Shown here one piece after another: positions 13,981 through 16,701 of a stretch of DNA of 16,701 nucleotides (within the stretch, counting starts at the first letter, position 1; each line of letters starts with the position of its first letter). Under the pieces are notes generated by a model. It saw only the letters and a list, made by a program, of their open reading frames with translations. It ran no database searches and was not told the origin of the DNA. The position numbers were made by a program, and so were the translations under genes. The stretch comes from CAYMJK01 sp043101635. GTDB lineage: Bacteria > Planctomycetota > Phycisphaerae > Phycisphaerales > UBA1924. The stretch covers positions 1 to 16,701 of the forward strand of contig JBICIE010000221.1 of assembly GCA_043101635.1 (NCBI GenBank), read 5' to 3'.

Positions 13981-16251
13981 ATGACCGCGCACGCTGATCC
14001 AGATCGAGCCGGGCGCGTGGAACTGATCCTGGAGCGCATCGACGCGCTGCCGACGCTGAGCCCGATCGCGTCGCGCCTGCTGGAGATGTGCTCGGACACC
14101 GAGGCGGAGCTGCGCGACGTCATCAGCCTGATCGAGTCGGACCCGGCCCTGACGAGCAAGATCCTGGGCATGTGCCGGCGGGCGGACCGGGGGCTGGGCG
14201 ACCGCATCACCACGGTGCGTCACGCGGTGGTGATGCTGGGGCTGGAGGCGGTGCGCTCGGCGGTGCTGAGCGTGGCGGTTTATGACCTGCTGCAGGATTC
14301 CGGGCTGGACGCCGCCGACGAGGCCGGCGCCGAGGGCGATCGCGGGCTGGACCGGGTGGAGTTCTGGCGGCATCTGCTGGGCGTCGCCTGCGCGGCGGAG
14401 CTGATCGCCGAGGAGACGCCGCACCTGGGCGTGCGGGCCGACGAGGCGTTCGTCGCGGGGCTGCTGCACGACATCGGGAAGCTGGCGCTGGACCTGACGC
14501 TGCGCCGCTCCTATGGGCGGGTCATTGCGCTGGCGGAGGCGCGCCAGACGGGCGCGTCGGCGGTCAGCCGCAGCGTGATCGGGCTGGATCACCACACCGC
14601 GGGCAAGCGGCTGGCGGAGCACTGGGACCTGCCGCAGCCGCTGCAGGATGTGATGTGGCTGCACAGCCAGCCGCTGACCTCGCTGCCGGATCTGCCGCAC
14701 CGCAACCTGATCGCGATCGTGACGCTTGCCAAGAGCCTGTGCCGCGAGCTGCACGTGGGCTTCAGCGCCGAGTTCGGTCCGATCGCGCCGAGCCGGGCCC
14801 TGGCGGGCCAGCTCGGGCTTGATTGCGGCGTGCTCGAAGAGGTTGCGCCGGAGCTGCACGAGGCGGTCGCGGAGCGCAGCAGCGCGCTGGGGCTGGACAA
14901 CGCGTCGAGCCCGGAGTTGCTGCTGCGGTCGATCACCAACGCCAACGCCTGGCTGAGTCGCAAGAACATCGCGCTGGAGACCAAGAGCCGGCTGGCGGAG
15001 GAGCAGCAGCGCGTGCTGAGCGCGGTGGCCGGCTTCTGGGCCCTGCCGCACGCGGGTCGCGGTCTGGTGGACACGCTCGGGGCGATCGGGGCGTCGGCGG
15101 CAGAACTGCTGTCGCCGGGCTTCATCGGCGCCATGGCGCATCCGTCGGCGGGCGAGCCCTGGAGACTCCTGCGGATCGCCACCGACGGCCGGGTGCTGGA
15201 GGCGGAGACGGTGGACGATCCCGGGCCGCAGGCGCTGGGCGTGATCCGCGCCCTGGGCGCCGGGGCCGAGGCCGTGGTGGACGCGGATGTGCGCCGGTGG
15301 CTGTCGTGGGGCATGCCGGCGTGCGCCGAGGCGCCGGACCTGCGGGCCCTCGGGCTGACGGCGCCGGACGGGTGGCCGCGGGTGCTGCTGCTGCTGGACC
15401 GCCGGCTGACGGACGGAGCCGCGGCGTCGCCGCACCTGCGGGCCCTGATCTCGACGTGGAGCGCCGCGGTGGGCGCCGCGGCGCAGCACGAGAGCGCCCG
15501 GCGGCTCGGCGAGAAGCTGGTGGAGACGAACCGCTCGCTGGTCGAGGCCCAGTCGGAGCTGGCCGAGGCGCAGGCGATGGCGCGGCTGGGCGAAATCGCC
15601 GCGGGCGCCGCCCACGAGATGAACAACCCGCTGGCGGTGATCAGCGGGCGCAGCCAGTTGCTGGTGAGCGCGCTGGAATCGGAGACGGACAAGGCGGCCG
15701 CCGAAGCGATCGCGGAGGCGGCAAGCGACCTGAGCGACCTGATCACGTCGCTGCGCCTGCTGTCGAGCGGCCCGGCGGCGGAGAAGACGCAGGTCGTGAT
15801 CGCGGACCTGCTGGGCGAAGCCATCCGGCGCGCCGATGTGCGCAGAGGCTGCGCATCGCGGGTCCGGGTTTCCGGCGCCGCAGCGCAGGAATCGCTCGTG
15901 ACTGACCGAGAACTGATCGCCGGCGCGCTGGCGGAACTGATCGTCAACGCCGCGGAAGCTGATCCCGGCGGTGAGATCGCGCTTGCGGTTCATACCGACC
16001 CCGGAAACGACCGAATGGTGTTCACGGTCAAGGACGGAGGACCCGGCATGAGCCCGAAAGCGCTCGAACACGCCTTCGATCCATTCTTCAGCGAGAAGCC
16101 TGCGGGGCGCCAGACCGGGCTGGGGCTGACGCGGGCGCGCCGCATGGCCGAGATCTGCTCCGGCACACTGCATGTGCGCAACGGAGCCGATGGCGGCGCC
16201 GCGGCGCAGCTTGCCCTGCCGCTGTCGAGGGTCTCCAGCGCAGCGGCATGA
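13981..16251 (+). CDS. HDOD-domain sensor histidine kinase
   Basis: 756 residues; GGGAG five bases before the ATG. Residues about 12-230 are an HDOD domain (LPTLSPIASRLLEMCSD, LIESDPALTSKIL, then LLHDIGKLALD with H163/D164, so the HD pair is retained). Residues about 330-500 form a GAF-like sensor region without clear ligand motifs. Residues about 505-538 are a coiled-coil signalling helix (LGEKLVETNRSLVEAQSELA). The kinase core follows: H-box AAGAAHEMNNPLAVISG with phospho-acceptor H545, N-box N656 (ELIVNAAEA), G1 box DGGPG at 685-689, F-box FDPFF at 699-703, and G2 box TGLGL at 712-716. No membrane helix is present, so it senses inside the cell. The likely partner is the upstream HTH-receiver; 11 bases downstream follows a degenerate receiver. 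HDOD domains are usually signalling hubs lacking enzyme activity. Confidence 0.92.
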   Translation: MTAHADPDRAGRVELILERIDALPTLSPIASRLLEMCSDTEAELRDVISLIESDPALTSKILGMCRRADRGLGDRITTVRHAVVMLGLEAVRSAVLSVAVYDLLQDSGLDAADEAGAEGDRGLDRVEFWRHLLGVACAAELIAEETPHLGVRADEAFVAGLLHDIGKLALDLTLRRSYGRVIALAEARQTGASAVSRSVIGLDHHTAGKRLAEHWDLPQPLQDVMWLHSQPLTSLPDLPHRNLIAIVTLAKSLCRELHVGFSAEFGPIAPSRALAGQLGLDCGVLEEVAPELHEAVAERSSALGLDNASSPELLLRSITNANAWLSRKNIALETKSRLAEEQQRVLSAVAGFWALPHAGRGLVDTLGAIGASAAELLSPGFIGAMAHPSAGEPWRLLRIATDGRVLEAETVDDPGPQALGVIRALGAGAEAVVDADVRRWLSWGMPACAEAPDLRALGLTAPDGWPRVLLLLDRRLTDGAAASPHLRALISTWSAAVGAAAQHESARRLGEKLVETNRSLVEAQSELAEAQAMARLGEIAAGAAHEMNNPLAVISGRSQLLVSALESETDKAAAEAIAEAASDLSDLITSLRLLSSGPAAEKTQVVIADLLGEAIRRADVRRGCASRVRVSGAAAQESLVTDRELIAGALAELIVNAAEADPGGEIALAVHTDPGNDRMVFTVKDGGPGMSPKALEHAFDPFFSEKPAGRQTGLGLTRARRMAEICSGTLHVRNGADGGAAAQLALPLSRVSSAAA

Positions 16252-16262
16252 TGGGAGCAACG

Positions 16263-16701
16263 ATGAGCGAGCGCTCTGGCGAACAGCGACATGTGACCCC
16301 GGCCCTGCGCCTGGCGCCCGAGGACCTGGAGGTCGATCGGACGACGCCGCCGCGCGTGCTGGCGGCGTTCTGCCCGGCGCCGGTGCGGGCCCGGCTCAAG
16401 CGGTCGCTGGCCAGGGCGGTCGAGACGCTGGACTTCGCGGGGGCCCAGCGGGAACTGGAGATTGCGCTGTCGGAGGGCAGCTACGACGTGGTGCTGATCG
16501 GCGACGAGATCGACAGCGCCGTGCGGACGCTGATCATCGAGCGGCTGGGCGCCGCCGGAGAGATCAGCCCGGTGGCGCTGACATCCAGGGCGACGCTGGA
16601 GGACGCCCTGGATGCGATGCGGGCCGGGGCCGCGGACATCATCGAGGATGGCGCCTCGCAGGCGGAGCTTGCGACGCGCCTGGCCCAGGCGACGGCCAGA
16701 G
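16263..16701 (+). CDS. Degenerate receiver-like protein, cut by window edge
   Basis: 146 codons are visible; the frame stays open to the window end. GGGAG lies five bases before the ATG, and the start is 11 bases after the kinase stop, so it is in the same operon. After a charged lead of about 28 residues, the layout follows a receiver domain: RVLAAFCPAP where the acidic pair should be, YDVVLIGDEI where the phospho-acceptor should be, PVALTSRATLEDALDAMRAG matching beta4-alpha4, and AADIIEDG where K-P is expected. The acidic pair, the acceptor Asp (Gly80 instead) and the Lys are all missing; T107 is kept. Inferred: a pseudo-receiver that interacts without being phosphorylated. What follows in the unseen part (kinase, PAS or output domain) is unknown. 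Confidence 0.65.
   Translation, partial: MSERSGEQRHVTPALRLAPEDLEVDRTTPPRVLAAFCPAPVRARLKRSLARAVETLDFAGAQRELEIALSEGSYDVVLIGDEIDSAVRTLIIERLGAAGEISPVALTSRATLEDALDAMRAGAADIIEDGASQAELATRLAQATAR

Noticed and set aside
13114..16260. 1048-codon minus-strand open frame
   Set aside because: Antisense to the HTH-receiver and HDOD-kinase genes, which carry complete motif sets. The shadow is Arg/Gln/His-rich with no domain.

Overview
The window is about 70% G+C with dense coding on both strands. It looks like a chromosomal segment from a planctomycete, most likely class Phycisphaerae. Three features point there: an LEPR-type N-terminal motif on a large secreted-type protein, a C-terminal double EF-hand/dockerin-like tail of the kind repeated in Phycisphaerae (DCDG..., FFDFLCFQNAFAAGCP), and an excisionase-type HTH fused in front of a receiver domain. 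I see no rRNA, tRNA, CRISPR array, transposase or phage gene.

Layout. Positions 1-4149 (minus) hold the first 1383 codons of a giant AsmA-like, membrane-anchored protein whose 3' end lies outside the window. It is divergent, across only 51 bp, from radA (4201-5691, plus), the DNA-repair ATPase, which carries a small palindromic repeat inserted in frame. Next is a 963-residue LEPR-motif metalloprotease-like surface protein (5807-8698). It converges on a minus-strand pair: a hotdog acyl-CoA thioesterase (8957-9448) overlapping a tiny zinc-ribbon, C-tail membrane protein (8710-8976). Divergent from these is an ArsR regulator (9529-9894) overlapping an SRPBCC/SnoaL-like fusion protein (9863-10675), with a consensus-like promoter buried in a dyad operator. 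Convergent with that is a secreted 774-residue protein (10754-13078, minus) made of a DUF1028 Ntn-hydrolase-like domain, seven FG-GAP/VCBS blades and a dockerin-like tail. The right end is a plus-strand signalling operon: HTH-receiver regulator (13327-13950), HDOD-histidine kinase (13981-16251), and a degenerate receiver-like protein cut by the window edge (16263-16701).

How the parts work together. The right-hand operon is a self-contained signalling module in which kinase, DNA-binding receiver and pseudo-receiver are translated from closely spaced genes with strong Shine-Dalgarno sites. The ArsR/SRPBCC pair is an autoregulated two-gene unit. Two large proteins look exported or surface-located (LEPR protein and DUF1028 protein).

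A recurring theme is two kinds of translation start. Genes inside operons and the secreted-protein genes have clear Shine-Dalgarno sequences. Three genes at divergent promoters (AsmA-like, radA, arsR) have none, and instead have a TANNNT box exactly six bases before the ATG, the geometry expected of leaderless mRNAs. All function calls rest on motif recognition by eye; no database search was run.
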